From NCBI RefSeq assembly GCF_001598475.1, contig NZ_BCZA01000007.1, positions 1 to 64,000 on the forward strand: a stretch of DNA of 64,000 bases, written 5' to 3'. Origin of the DNA: Pantoea agglomerans NBRC 102470 (lineage in GTDB: Bacteria; Pseudomonadota; Gammaproteobacteria; Enterobacterales; Enterobacteriaceae). Every line of letters begins with the position of its first letter. The stretch's first letter is position 1. The translations under genes and the position numbers were made by a program. The notes beneath the pieces were generated by a model. That model did no database searches. It saw nothing but the letters and a program-made list of their open reading frames with translations, and was not told the DNA's origin. This document shows positions 47,691 through 56,995 of the stretch, piece by piece.

Positions 47691-50519
47691 TTACTTCTGT
47701 AACAGTGGCTTCAGGAAGCGCGCGGTATGTGATTTCTCACACTCCGCCACGGTTTCTGGCGTACCAGCTACCAGGATTTCACCGCCGCCGCTACCGCCTT
47801 CGGGACCCAGGTCGACAATCCAGTCTGCAGTTTTGACCACATCCAGGTTGTGCTCAATCACCACGATGGTGTTGCCCTGATCGCGCAGCTTATGCAGCAC
47901 TTCCAGCAGCTGCTGGATATCGGCAAAGTGCAGGCCGGTAGTCGGTTCATCCAGAATGTAGAGCGTCTGACCGGTGCCACGCTTTGACAGCTCACGCGCC
48001 AGCTTCACGCGCTGGGCTTCACCGCCGGAAAGGGTGGTGGCGGACTGACCGAGGCGGATGTAGGTGAGACCCACATCGATCAGCGTCTGCAGCTTACGCG
48101 CCAGCGCCGGCACCGCATCGAAGAACTCACGTGCCTCTTCGATGGTCATTTCCAGCACTTCGTGAATGCTCTTGCCTTTGTACTTCACTTCCAGCGTTTC
48201 ACGGTTATAGCGTTTGCCTTTGCACTGATCGCACGGCACATAAATGTCCGGCAGGAAGTGCATTTCGACTTTCAGCACACCATCGCCCTGACAGGCTTCA
48301 CAGCGTCCGCCACGCACGTTAAAGCTGAAGCGGCCCGGATTGTAGCCGCGTGAACGCGCTTCCGGCACGCCCGCAAACAGTTCACGCACTGGGGTGAAGA
48401 TGCCGGTGTAGGTGGCCGGGTTGGAGCGCGGTGTACGACCAATCGGGCTCTGGTCGATGTCGATTACTTTGTCGAAGTGCTCCAGTCCCGCCACGTCACG
48501 GTAAGGTGCCGGTTCGGCGATGGTCGCGCCGTTCAGCGCCCGCTGGGCAATCGGGAAGAGCGTATCGTTGATCAGGGTCGATTTACCCGAGCCGGAAACA
48601 CCGGTAATACAGGTGAACAGTCCGACCGGCAGCGTCAGCGTGACATCCTTGAGGTTGTTGCCGCGTGCGCCAGTAATCTTCAGGACTTTGGCCGGGTCGC
48701 CTTTGACGCGCTCCTCTGGCACTGCAATGCCACGCTTGCCGCTCAGGAACTGGCCGGTCAGTGACGCTTCCTGCGCCATGATCTGATCAACCGTGCCTTC
48801 AGCCACCACCTGGCCGCCATGTACGCCCGCACCCGGACCGATATCGATCACATGGTCAGCGGCACGAATCGCATCTTCATCATGCTCAACAACGATCACC
48901 GTGTTACCGAGGTCGCGCAGATGAATCAGGGTGCCAAGCAGACGTTCGTTGTCGCGCTGGTGCAGGCCGATTGAAGGCTCATCCAGCACATACATCACGC
49001 CGACCAGACCGGCACCGATCTGGCTGGCCAGACGGATACGCTGTGCTTCACCACCGGACAGGGTCTCGGCGGAACGCGACATCGAAAGATAGTTCAGGCC
49101 GACGTTGACCAGGAAGCTCAGGCGATCGCCAATCTCTTTCAAAATTTTCTCGGCGATCTGCGCACGCTGGCCGCTGAGTTTCATGTTTTCAAAGAAGGAC
49201 ATCGCATGGCCGATGCTCATCTCAGAGATGGTCGGCAGCGTGGTGTTCTCCACGAAGACATGACGCGCTTCACGACGCAGACGGGTTCCTTCACAGCTGG
49301 CACAGGCGCGGTTGCTGATAAATTTCGCCAGCTCTTCGCGTACCGCTGAGGATTCGGTCTCTTTGTAGCGGCGCTCCATGTTATTGAGCACCCCTTCAAA
49401 CGGATGACGGCGTACCGAGGTGTCGCCGCGATCGTTGATGTACTTGAATTCGATGCTCTCTTTGCCTGATCCGTACAGAATCACTTTCTGTACGTTTTCT
49501 GGCAGGCTGCCGAACGACGCTTCGATATCAAAATCGAGGTGTTCCGCCAGCGAACGCAGCATCTGGAAGTAGTAGAAATTGCGGCGATCCCAGCCGCGGA
49601 TTGCACCGCCCGCCAGCGAGAGTTCAGGATTCTGCACCACGCGGTCAGGGTCAAAATATTGCTGTACGCCAAGGCCGTCACAGGTCGGACAGGCGCCCGC
49701 CGGGTTGTTAAACGAGAACAGGCGCGGCTCCAGCTCGCTCATGCTGTAACCACAGATCGGGCAGGCGAAGTTAGCCGAGAAGAGCAGCTCTTCTGCGGCG
49801 CTGTCATCCATGTCCGCCACGATGGCCGTCCCGCCGGAGAGCTCCAGCGTGGTCTCAAACGATTCCGCCAGGCGGGTTGCGAGATCTTCACGTACTTTAA
49901 AGCGGTCAATCACCACTTCAATGGTGTGCTTCTTCTGCAGCTCGAGTTTTGGCGGATCGGAGAGGTCACACACTTCGCCATCAATACGCGCACGGATATA
50001 ACCTTGCGTCGCCAGATTCTCCAGCGTTTTGGTGTGCTCACCCTTACGATCTTTCACCACCGGCGCCAGCAGCATCAGGCGACGGCCTTCCGGCTGGGAG
50101 AGCACCTGATCGACCATCTGGCTGACGGTCTGCGCCGCCAGCGGCACATCATGATCCGGGCAGCGCGGTTCGCCAACGCGGGCAAACAGCAGACGCAGGT
50201 AATCATGGATCTCGGTGATGGTTCCCACGGTCGAGCGTGGGTTGTGCGAGGTGGATTTCTGTTCAATGGAAATGGCGGGCGACAAACCTTCGATATGATC
50301 GACGTCCGGCTTCTCCATTAACGAAAGAAACTGGCGCGCATACGCAGAGAGCGACTCCACATAGCGGCGCTGACCTTCCGCATACAGCGTATCAAACGCC
50401 AGTGAGGATTTACCGGAACCTGACAGGCCGGTTACCACAATGAGTTTGTCGCGTGGGATGGTCAGGTTGATGTTTTTCAAATTATGGGTGCGGGCACCAC
50501 GAACTTCGATCTTATCCAT
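47691..50519 (-). CDS. uvrA: Excinuclease ABC subunit A
   Basis: UvrA recognises DNA damage with UvrB in nucleotide excision repair. The 942-residue product (940 in E. coli) has two ABC ATPase modules: Walker [10 protein letters not shown] near 31-39 and GVSGSGKST near 640-648, with signatures [13 protein letters not shown] and [13 protein letters not shown]. Zinc-binding cysteines occur as [12 protein letters not shown] near 253-280 and [23 protein letters not shown] near 740-770. It is divergent from ssb, with a LexA box in the shared region. Confidence 0.98.
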   Translation of the reverse strand: MDKIEVRGARTHNLKNINLTIPRDKLIVVTGLSGSGKSSLAFDTLYAEGQRRYVESLSAYARQFLSLMEKPDVDHIEGLSPAISIEQKSTSHNPRSTVGTITEIHDYLRLLFARVGEPRCPDHDVPLAAQTVSQMVDQVLSQPEGRRLMLLAPVVKDRKGEHTKTLENLATQGYIRARIDGEVCDLSDPPKLELQKKHTIEVVIDRFKVREDLATRLAESFETTLELSGGTAIVADMDDSAAEELLFSANFACPICGYSMSELEPRLFSFNNPAGACPTCDGLGVQQYFDPDRVVQNPELSLAGGAIRGWDRRNFYYFQMLRSLAEHLDFDIEASFGSLPENVQKVILYGSGKESIEFKYINDRGDTSVRRHPFEGVLNNMERRYKETESSAVREELAKFISNRACASCEGTRLRREARHVFVENTTLPTISEMSIGHAMSFFENMKLSGQRAQIAEKILKEIGDRLSFLVNVGLNYLSMSRSAETLSGGEAQRIRLASQIGAGLVGVMYVLDEPSIGLHQRDNERLLGTLIHLRDLGNTVIVVEHDEDAIRAADHVIDIGPGAGVHGGQVVAEGTVDQIMAQEASLTGQFLSGKRGIAVPEERVKGDPAKVLKITGARGNNLKDVTLTLPVGLFTCITGVSGSGKSTLINDTLFPIAQRALNGATIAEPAPYRDVAGLEHFDKVIDIDQSPIGRTPRSNPATYTGIFTPVRELFAGVPEARSRGYNPGRFSFNVRGGRCEACQGDGVLKVEMHFLPDIYVPCDQCKGKRYNRETLEVKYKGKSIHEVLEMTIEEAREFFDAVPALARKLQTLIDVGLTYIRLGQSATTLSGGEAQRVKLARELSKRGTGQTLYILDEPTTGLHFADIQQLLEVLHKLRDQGNTIVVIEHNLDVVKTADWIVDLGPEGGSGGGEILVAGTPETVAECEKSHTARFLKPLLQK

Positions 50520-50601
50520 TCACCTTTCCCGGATTAGCAGCACTCACCGCGCCTTGCCGACACGGCCAGAATAAACGTGTCATTATGGCACAAAAAATAG
50601 A

Positions 50602-50617
50602 CTGAATAAATATCCAG
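50602..50617. promoter_or_regulatory. LexA box between uvrA and ssb
   Basis: CTGAATAAATATCCAG matches the E. coli uvrA SOS box (CTGAATGAATATACAG in the same orientation) at 14 of 16 positions. It is 83 bp upstream of uvrA. It deviates from the strict CTGT-N8-ACAG in both half-sites, so affinity is probably moderate. Confidence 0.75.
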
Positions 50618-50743
50618 TACTCTTAGCCTCTGGCGCGCAGAGTATTAAAACTGGAACCCCGCTCGAAAGTGGGAAACAGACCGCAGGACGTGTTAGAATT
50701 GATAGATTAGACTGTATGCATTAACTCATCGGGAGACAGCAAC

Positions 50744-51307
50744 ATGGCCAGTCGTGGCGTTAACAAAGTGATTCTTGTCGGGAATCTGGGTCAGGATCCG
50801 GAAGTACGTTATATGCCAAATGGTGGCGCTGTTGCCAACATTACGCTGGCTACGTCGGAAAGCTGGCGCGACAAGCAGACCGGTGAAAACAAAGAGATCA
50901 CTGAGTGGCACCGTGTGGTGCTGTTTGGCAAACTGGCTGAAGTCGCGGGTGAATACCTGAAAAAAGGATCGCAGGTCTATATCGAAGGCCAGCTGCGCAC
51001 CCGTAAATGGCAGGATCAGGGTGGCCAGGAGCGTTACACCACCGAAGTCGTGGTTAACGTTGGTGGTACCATGCAGATGCTGGGTGGCCGTCAGCAGGGC
51101 GGTAATGCCGGTGCAGGCGCTCCAGCCGGTGGTGGCGCGCAGGGCGGTGGCAACAACAATGGCTGGGGTCAGCCGCAGCAGCCGCAGGGCAACAATAACC
51201 AGTTCAGTGGTGGCGCGCAGTCCCGTCCGCAGCCGCAGCCACAGAGCGCGCCGGCCAGCAACAACAACGAACCACCAATGGATTTCGACGACGATATTCC
51301 GTTCTGA
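50744..51307 (+). CDS. ssb: Single-stranded DNA-binding protein
   Basis: SSB coats single-stranded DNA in replication, repair and recombination. The 187-residue protein has the OB fold at 1-110 ([39 protein letters not shown]). A long Gly/Gln/Asn-rich linker follows (about 115-175), and then the acidic tail MDFDDDIPF, which recruits partner proteins. The start follows CGGGAGA. The linker is longer than in E. coli SSB (178 residues in total). Confidence 0.98.
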   Translation: MASRGVNKVILVGNLGQDPEVRYMPNGGAVANITLATSESWRDKQTGENKEITEWHRVVLFGKLAEVAGEYLKKGSQVYIEGQLRTRKWQDQGGQERYTTEVVVNVGGTMQMLGGRQQGGNAGAGAPAGGGAQGGGNNNGWGQPQQPQGNNNQFSGGAQSRPQPQPQSAPASNNNEPPMDFDDDIPF

Positions 51308-51327
51308 TTCCGTTGGCCAGAGAGTAC

Positions 51328-51357
51328 AAAAAAAGCCCGCTTTGCGGGCTTTTTTTA
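51328..51357 (+). terminator. Rho-independent terminator of ssb
   Basis: AGCCCGC-TTT-GCGGGCT flanked by runs of A and seven T is a strong terminator, 20 bp after the ssb stop. It may also serve the convergent hydrolase gene. Confidence 0.93.
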
Positions 51358-51378
51358 TGCGCGGCGTCTGGCGGCCAG

Positions 51379-51900
51379 CTACGACCATTCCGCCAGAATC
51401 GCCTCCGTGCTCAGCACACGCGGCACGTTGCCGGGGATCAGCAGTGAGGCCCACACGTCATTGTGCTGGTTAATCAGTGCTTCGGCGCTGACCCAGCGGC
51501 GATCTGCCGTGGTGTGCGCATCGGCGGCAACGGTAATCGCATAGCCCGCACTGGCACCGACTTTTATCGTGGTATCCAGGCAGTAGTCAGTGGCACAACC
51601 GCACACCACTAATTCCTCTACCGCCAGCCTCTTTAACAGCGCGGCCAGGTCGGTGTGCCAGAAGCTGTCGCAGGCAGTTTTGGTCACATAGTGTGCGCCA
51701 GCAGGCTGAGCGATTTCCGGCAGCAGCTCGAAAGCCGCATTACCCTCGCACATCTCGCCTTCGCGGTGCTGGATAAATATTGTGATATCGGCGCGTTCGG
51801 TCAGCCGGTTAATCTGTGCAATCCTTCCCGCTGTGTCGAAGCGTGGCGTGCTGAAGACGCCATTCTGCATATCAATGACCACGACTACCCGCTGTGCCAT
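51379..51900 (-). CDS. Isochorismatase-like cysteine hydrolase
   Basis: The 173-residue protein starts at the ATG after GGGATTAAGC and has the catalytic triad of the isochorismatase superfamily: Asp10 in VVVVIDMQNGVF, a Lys in HYVTKTACDSF near residue 82, and the nucleophilic Cys in CGCATDYCLDTT near 118. Members hydrolyse isochorismate, nicotinamide or carbamoyl compounds, so the substrate is open. It is divergent from an AraC regulator and probably under its control. Confidence 0.85.
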   Translation of the reverse strand: MAQRVVVVIDMQNGVFSTPRFDTAGRIAQINRLTERADITIFIQHREGEMCEGNAAFELLPEIAQPAGAHYVTKTACDSFWHTDLAALLKRLAVEELVVCGCATDYCLDTTIKVGASAGYAITVAADAHTTADRRWVSAEALINQHNDVWASLLIPGNVPRVLSTEAILAEWS

Positions 51901-52020
51901 GCTTAATCCCATCTGGTTTGAAAAAAGCAGTGTTACCTGAGGCATTGCGGAAAGCAATCTTTTGCATTTTCCCCCCTGTCACAGGCATGCTAAACCGACT
52001 GGTTAAATAAGGAGAGAGAA

Positions 52021-52848
52021 GTGGAAGGTGTTCCGGCGAGTTTTCCCTGTGAGAAAGACCGCGCCCGGTTTCAGCAACTCGCCGAGCTGCCCGGTGTGGA
52101 ACTCTATCAGGCCCACATCTCCCGCTACGCATTTGAACCCCATACCCATGAAGCCTTTGGTATCGGCACCATTGAAGCGGGCGCGCAACGCTTTCGCTAC
52201 CGCGGCACCGAATATACTGCGCCGGAGAACTCGCTGGTCATGATGAATCCGGATGAGCTGCATACCGGTGAGTCAGCGTGTGAAGAGGGCTGGCGCTACC
52301 AGATGATCTACATTCAGCCGCAGCTGATGGATGAACTGACCGGCGATCGCGGCTGGTGGTTCAACGAGGCGCTGTTGACCGATCCGCGCGTGGCACGGCC
52401 GCTCTCCCGCACGCTGGCGACACTCTGGCAGGCGGAATCACCACTGGCGCGCCAGAGCCTGCTGGCTGAACTGCTGTTGCAGATTCGTCCGCTGGCACGC
52501 ATGTCCTCACAGGGCAGACCGGATGCACGGCATCGTTTTGATCAGGTAAGAGACTTTCTGCGCGCGAACCTCGCAGAACCGGTGCGGCTGGATGAGCTGG
52601 CGGCGCTGGCCTCGCTTTCGCCGTGGCACTTCTTACGCGCCTTTCGTCAGCACTATCACGTTACGCCGCATCAGATGCTGATGGCTTTCCGGCTTTACGA
52701 CGCCAAGCAAAGGCTGGCACAGGGTGAAGCGGCTGCCAGCGTTGCGGCGGCGGTGGGATTAACCGATCAGGCCCATCTGACCCGCGCCTTTGCAAACCGT
52801 TATGGCATCACGCCGGGCCGCTATCAAAAGCAGGTGCGCCAGCCCTGA
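52021..52848 (+). CDS. AraC-family regulator with cupin ligand domain
   Basis: The 275-residue protein has an AraC-binding cupin domain at about 10-150 (FEPHTHEAFGIGTIEAG near 38-54) and a two-helix-turn-helix AraC domain from about 175 (LDELAALASLSPWHFLRAFRQ near 194-214; VAAAVGLTDQAHLTRAF near 241-257). The start is GTG at 52021 after GGAGAGAA. It is divergent from the hydrolase gene, and the DMT exporter begins 77 bp downstream. This three-gene arrangement suggests an effector-induced export and detoxification unit. Confidence 0.88.
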   Translation: MEGVPASFPCEKDRARFQQLAELPGVELYQAHISRYAFEPHTHEAFGIGTIEAGAQRFRYRGTEYTAPENSLVMMNPDELHTGESACEEGWRYQMIYIQPQLMDELTGDRGWWFNEALLTDPRVARPLSRTLATLWQAESPLARQSLLAELLLQIRPLARMSSQGRPDARHRFDQVRDFLRANLAEPVRLDELAALASLSPWHFLRAFRQHYHVTPHQMLMAFRLYDAKQRLAQGEAAASVAAAVGLTDQAHLTRAFANRYGITPGRYQKQVRQP

Positions 52849-52925
52849 TACCACCGCAATCTGCTACAAGCATTCCCCGCCCGAACCCGCCACACTGAAC
52901 GAAAAAGCTATATAAGGAAGAAATT

Positions 52926-53885
52926 ATGTTTGCTGGTGTCATGTTTGCCGTCACCGCCGGACTGCTGTGGGGGCTGATCTTTGTCGGGCCGCTGCTGGTG
53001 CCTGACTATCCTGGCGCGCTGCAATCGGCGGGACGTTATGTGGCGTTTGGGCTGATTGCGCTGCCGCTGGCCTGGCACGGTCGTCATCGCCTGCGCAAGC
53101 TGGCCCGGGCCGACTGGCGTGAGGCGGTAAAGCTCTCGCTGGTGGGAAACCTCTTCTACTATGCGTTTCTGGCGAACGCCATTCAGCGCACTGGCGGGCC
53201 GGTCTCCACCATGATTATCGGCACGCTGCCGGTGGTGATCGCTGTGACGGCCAATCTCTGTTACGGCCATCTTGAAGGACGCCTGCCGTGGCGGCGGCTG
53301 TTTCCGGCACTGGTCATGATGGCGGCCGGATTACTCTGCGTGAATGCGGCGGAGCTACAGAGTCAGGGCCACACCCTTGATCTCAGCCGTTATCTGACCG
53401 GTATCGCGCTGGCGCTGCTGGCTGTGGTCTGCTGGACCTGGTATCCGCTGCGCAATGCCCGCTGGCTGCGTACACATCCCGAACTGCGGCCCTCGACCTG
53501 GGCAACAGCGCAGGGAGTCGTGACGCTGCCGATGGCGCTAATCATGTACGCGCTGGTCAGCGCGCAGCTCGCCTGGCAACAGCCGGCTTTTTCGCTGCCG
53601 TTTGGGCCGCGTCCTGCGGTGTTTATCTCCCTGATGCTGGCGATTGGTCTGCTCTGTTCCTGGCTGGGGACCTTATGCTGGAACGCTGCCAGCCAGCGTC
53701 TGCCCACCGTACTGATGGGGCCACTGATTGTTTTTGAGATCCTTTTCGGTCTGTTGTGGACTTTTCTCTGGTATCAAAGCTGGCCACCCCTGCTCACCGT
53801 GACGGGGATTATTTGTCTGATGGCTGGTGTCCTGTGGGCAATGCGCATTAAACCGCAGCCTCTCGTCGTCGCGGTTAAAGAGTAA
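52926..53885 (+). CDS. DMT-superfamily (EamA) transporter
   Basis: The 319-residue inner-membrane protein has ten predicted segments and two EamA repeats, starting AGVMFAVTAGLLWGLIFVGP and again near GIALALLAVVCWTWYPLRNA (about 165-184). The start follows AAGGAAG. Such carriers usually export amino acids or metabolites. It lies 77 bp after the AraC regulator in the same direction and ends in a terminator. Confidence 0.88.
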   Translation: MFAGVMFAVTAGLLWGLIFVGPLLVPDYPGALQSAGRYVAFGLIALPLAWHGRHRLRKLARADWREAVKLSLVGNLFYYAFLANAIQRTGGPVSTMIIGTLPVVIAVTANLCYGHLEGRLPWRRLFPALVMMAAGLLCVNAAELQSQGHTLDLSRYLTGIALALLAVVCWTWYPLRNARWLRTHPELRPSTWATAQGVVTLPMALIMYALVSAQLAWQQPAFSLPFGPRPAVFISLMLAIGLLCSWLGTLCWNAASQRLPTVLMGPLIVFEILFGLLWTFLWYQSWPPLLTVTGIICLMAGVLWAMRIKPQPLVVAVKE

Positions 53886-53911
53886 ACCGCGAAGATTGCC
53901 AAAAGACCTCT

Positions 53912-53943
53912 GCCGCGCGGATAACACGCCGCGCGGCTTTTTA
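53912..53943 (+). terminator. Terminator of the DMT transporter gene
   Basis: GCCGCGCGG and CCGCGCGGC around a 7-nt loop form a GC-rich stem followed by five T, about 30 bp after the stop codon. Confidence 0.85.
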
Positions 53944-54809
53944 AGATTAAACCCTACCCCGATTTGCTCGCTCTCCGGCAGATTTGTGCCGCGAAATCGA
54001 TTTCATGCCTCTGCGTAATCGTGCCTTTACCCCCGAAAGCCTCTTTCATCCCCTGTTTGTCAGTGAAAAAACGGGACTGATGGTCTCCTGAACATAGCCA
54101 TGTTTAGCGTTGCCAGGGAGGAACTGTTCAGATATCGGTCATTAATCAGGAAAAATCGCGCAGCATTATGGACGTTATGCTTTTATCAGCGGCTTTTTAT
54201 TGCGGTATGGTCCTGAGAAAGGGAGGCTGAAAACCACTATTAACTTCACTCAGTGATGAATGAGTAAGAAAACTCCGCCGCTGCGTTAATAATTAAAGAT
54301 TAATCTCTGGCATCAATGATGCGCAATGAAGAGAGCGAAAAGATAGACACATAACGTTAGTGATAAGGAGCAATAAACTATTTATCCTGGATTAATCCTG
54401 GAGAAAGTATATGCCATTAACCCATTCCCCGGAATTAAACGCAGCCGCAAAAATTTGAGTCAGGTCCAGCATTAACTCAAATATACGGTGATTGTTTTTT
54501 GCGCGATGTTTAAATTGGCTTAATGATATTGAGACGATTTAGTTCCGACTATTAGCTGGGCTTACGTAAGAAAGGGAGGGCCCAATCCCGCGTAAACGAG
54601 ATTGGGAAGGGAAGAGTAGCCGTAGAATGCGAGACGTTTGCTGTTGTGAATCAATTTTACCGCAAAAAAAGAAGCTTAGCCGTGAAGCCATTCATTAGTT
54701 ATAAATGGAGCGGAAAAGGGTGCCGCAATTGTCCTGTTAAATGATCTTCATCTCTTCTGGTAAGAACAAATCTCAGCGTTAAGTCTAAAAAGCGCGGTAG
54801 CATTGGGGT
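53944..54809. other. AT-rich, gene-free region
   Basis: About 870 bp has no gene I can defend and is more AT-rich than its flanks. It holds a possible 15-codon ORF at 54411-54458 with a good ribosome-binding site, a 7-bp hairpin (CCCAATC/GATTGGG, 54581-54606), and a GCGGTAGC motif at 54793-54800 that partly resembles the ops element read by RfaH. None has enough support to call a feature. Together with the transposase remnant next to it, the region looks like the edge of acquired DNA. Confidence 0.55.
54411..54458 (+). CDS. Possible 15-codon small ORF
   Basis: An ATG preceded by CTGGAGAAAGTAT (good spacing) opens a 15-codon frame, MPLTHSPELNAAAKI, which stops inside a short inverted repeat (TTTGAGT at 54454 and ACTCAAA at 54475). 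It could be a leader peptide or the decayed start of a gene; the frame continues briefly after the stop. It matches no known protein I can recall. Confidence 0.2.
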   Translation: MPLTHSPELNAAAKI

Positions 54810-55205
54810 TTAGCGGTTCTCCGTGCCTGACGGATAATGGTATACGCTGCGACTGATATCTAATAAGCGGCAGCTGCGACGGGTGCCAATGTCAAAGGTG
54901 GCCTGCAGGAAATCCACAGCCTGACGTTTTTCATTAGTGGTAAAGAAGTGCTTCAGAACACTCTGCAGCATCTCTTTGTCCGAGTTGAGCGTCTGCAGTT
55001 CACGCGTGATGTTCTGCAGTTTTTCTTCCAGCTCTTTGATTTTTCTGCCTTCTTCCGAAGACAACCCAGAAAACTTCTTCTTCCAGCTGTAGAACGTGGC
55101 TTCAGAGATGCCTAACTCTTCACAAATCTCTCTGACTTTCACGCCCGATTCAGAAGCTTTAATGGCATTTGTGATTTGATCTTCGCTGTATCGTGACTTT
55201 CTCAT
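54810..55205 (-). pseudogene. IS3-family transposase remnant: OrfA joined to the start of OrfB
   Basis: The 131-residue product starts with the OrfA helix-turn-helix of IS407-type IS3 elements (RKSRYSEDQITNAIKASESG; ISEATFYSWKKKF). A leucine-zipper-like segment follows at about 52-90. It then runs in the same frame into the OrfB N-terminus (KRQAVDFLQATFDIGTRRSC and LLDISRSVYHY) and stops. The catalytic DDE domain is absent, and I see no terminal inverted repeats nearby. It cannot transpose alone. It may be junk or a retained DNA-binding protein; its intact frame leaves the second option open. Confidence 0.75.
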
Positions 55206-55730
55206 AAATGCTCTTACCTTTCTTATCGATTAATGGATGAGAATGACTTTAATAATTTCTGGCACTGTAAGATTCTATTAAGGCAGTATTAAAGTGCGCG
55301 AATTGAATTGCGAAGCCTAAATTAAGATATTTAGAATAAATATCATCATGGGATAAATCTTATTTTATTCTTATCCGGTGGGCGTGCCTTCCTGGAGGGG
55401 GATTTTTGTTATAAATTCATCGCATCCAAAATACGAAAAAATTCTACGTACATTGGATATTTAGCCTGACCGACTTGATTAATATGGCGGGAAGGGCTCT
55501 TAAAGGTTGTTTTATTTTCAGCCTGAAATCGTTTCCATCTGAAGTGATTCGCGCCATTTATAATAAGAATTATCCTGAATTAACACTCCGGATCATGATT
55601 TACATCTCAATTTTCGGACCAGCTTGGTCTGAAGTCTTACATTTTCGCCAGGCCCACTGAGCGCTTATTAATTCGTTACAGGGATGTTGTACCGAAGCGG
55701 TTGTAGTTGAGTAATACTAAGGAAGAGTCG
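55206..55730. other. AT-rich leader before the flippase gene
   Basis: This 525-bp AT-rich region lies between the divergent transposase remnant and the flippase gene. It holds a candidate RcsAB box at 55564-55577 and probably the promoter of the flippase operon. A 61-codon frame across 55475-55660 begins at TTG without a convincing ribosome-binding site and is not called. Confidence 0.5.
55564..55577 (+). promoter_or_regulatory. Candidate RcsAB box upstream of the flippase gene
   Basis: TAAGAATTATCCTG matches the RcsAB consensus TRVGAAWAWTSYGA at 11 of 14 positions and the E. coli form TAAGAATATTCCTA at 11 of 14. It is 154 bp before the start. Rcs control would suit a surface-polysaccharide operon. 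Confidence 0.35.
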
Positions 55731-56987
55731 ATGAAATTGAGCGTAATGTCTAATGCCGCCTGGATGATGTCTGAGAAGATCATCTCCGTTTTTGGCGTCA
55801 TTTTTGTGACGTCTTACGTGGCGAAATCCTTTGGCCCAACGGTGTTTGGCCAGATGGCGTTTTCTACTTCACTATTTGCGATGGTGCAAACCGTTGCAAT
55901 CTTTGGCACCGAAACCATTCTGTTTAAACGCGTCAGCAAAAATGCGTCAAAAGGCCTGCGCCTGATGACCATCGCCCGTACGATGAGAATGGTGCTGTTG
56001 CTGGTCACTTCGGTGCCAGTCTTAATCTGGGTCTGGTACAACATGCAGGAAAATTTCCTGGCGTTTGCACTGGCCTCATTTGTTGCCTCGGTTTTTGTCA
56101 CCCAGGACACCTTCAGCGTTTATAACAACGCGCGTCTTGCCTCGCGTCTTAACACCATCGCCAACGCCGTGGGCATGCTGCTGAGTTTCGGCATCAGCTT
56201 CACCGTCGCCTGGCTGCGTCTTAATCCGCTCTGGCTGACGCTGTCGATTGTCGCAGTGACTCTGGTGCCTTACCTGATTAAGCGTCACAACTTCTATCAG
56301 GACCATCAGGATCAGATGCCACCACGCGAAAAGCGCACTGCCTATCTGCGTTATCTGATGTATGCCGGTCTGCCACTGGCGATCTCCAGCATCTTTATCT
56401 CTGTGCAGGTAAAAGCGGCGCAGATGTTCCTGGCAGGCACGGCACCCGCGCGCGACCTCGGGCTGTTTGCGGCGGCGAATACCATTTCCGCCTCATGGAT
56501 TTTTATCCCGGTGGCGCTCATCACCTCCTGCTTCACTGAAATCTTCAGGGAGCGCGGCGAGGTCGCCATTAAGCTGGCTGCGCGGCTCAATGGCTATGTT
56601 ATGGCGGTTTCATTGCTGATGCTGCTGATCATTTCGCTTTACGGCGAGCGAATCATCATTGCGTTGTACGGCCCGGAATTCACACAGTCAGGAAGTCTCA
56701 TTACGTTGCTGTCGATAGCGACCAGCTTTTCGGCAATGGGGACCGTAGCGTATCGCTACATGGTCAAAGAGGGAGGATTTAACTACTTGCTGAGGAAAAT
56801 CATCTGCCTGATGGTCATCAGTTTGCCGCTCTCCTGGTGGTTGATCCAGGGTCACGGCATCATGGGGGCCGCGTGGAGCGTTTTCCTTTCAGAACTTTTG
56901 TCCCTGACCGTAATGAATTACTTCTTTAAAAACGGCGTCATTCAAAAGATTCAGGTTTCCTCACTCAACTACAAAACATACAAATGA
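55731..56987 (+). CDS. Wzx-like oligosaccharide flippase (MVF superfamily)
   Basis: The 418-residue membrane protein has twelve or more predicted segments and the polysaccharide synthesis N-terminus WMMSEKIISVFGVIFVTSYV. The ATG at 55731 follows AAGGAAG. Such proteins flip lipid-linked sugar units across the inner membrane. It is the first of two overlapping genes, followed directly by a TupA-like ATP-grasp protein. No glycosyltransferase or polymerase is adjacent, so it may serve glycan genes elsewhere. Confidence 0.85.
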   Translation: MKLSVMSNAAWMMSEKIISVFGVIFVTSYVAKSFGPTVFGQMAFSTSLFAMVQTVAIFGTETILFKRVSKNASKGLRLMTIARTMRMVLLLVTSVPVLIWVWYNMQENFLAFALASFVASVFVTQDTFSVYNNARLASRLNTIANAVGMLLSFGISFTVAWLRLNPLWLTLSIVAVTLVPYLIKRHNFYQDHQDQMPPREKRTAYLRYLMYAGLPLAISSIFISVQVKAAQMFLAGTAPARDLGLFAAANTISASWIFIPVALITSCFTEIFRERGEVAIKLAARLNGYVMAVSLLMLLIISLYGERIIIALYGPEFTQSGSLITLLSIATSFSAMGTVAYRYMVKEGGFNYLLRKIICLMVISLPLSWWLIQGHGIMGAAWSVFLSELLSLTVMNYFFKNGVIQKIQVSSLNYKTYK

Positions 56988-56995
56988 GGTCAGAT

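Noticed and set aside
49539..50321. Plus-strand open frame (260 codons) antisense to uvrA
   Set aside because: It lies wholly within uvrA, shows no known motif and has the amino acid bias of a shadow frame.
54006..54092. 28-codon frame after the DMT gene
   Set aside because: No ribosome-binding site and no recognisable product.
54793..54800. ops-like motif GCGGTAGC for RfaH
   Set aside because: Only part of the ops element matches, the transposase remnant lies next to it on the opposite strand, and it is more than 900 bp before the flippase gene.
55475..55660. 61-codon frame upstream of the flippase
   Set aside because: It would start at TTG without a Shine-Dalgarno sequence, and no similarity is recognisable. 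It overlaps the likely promoter region.
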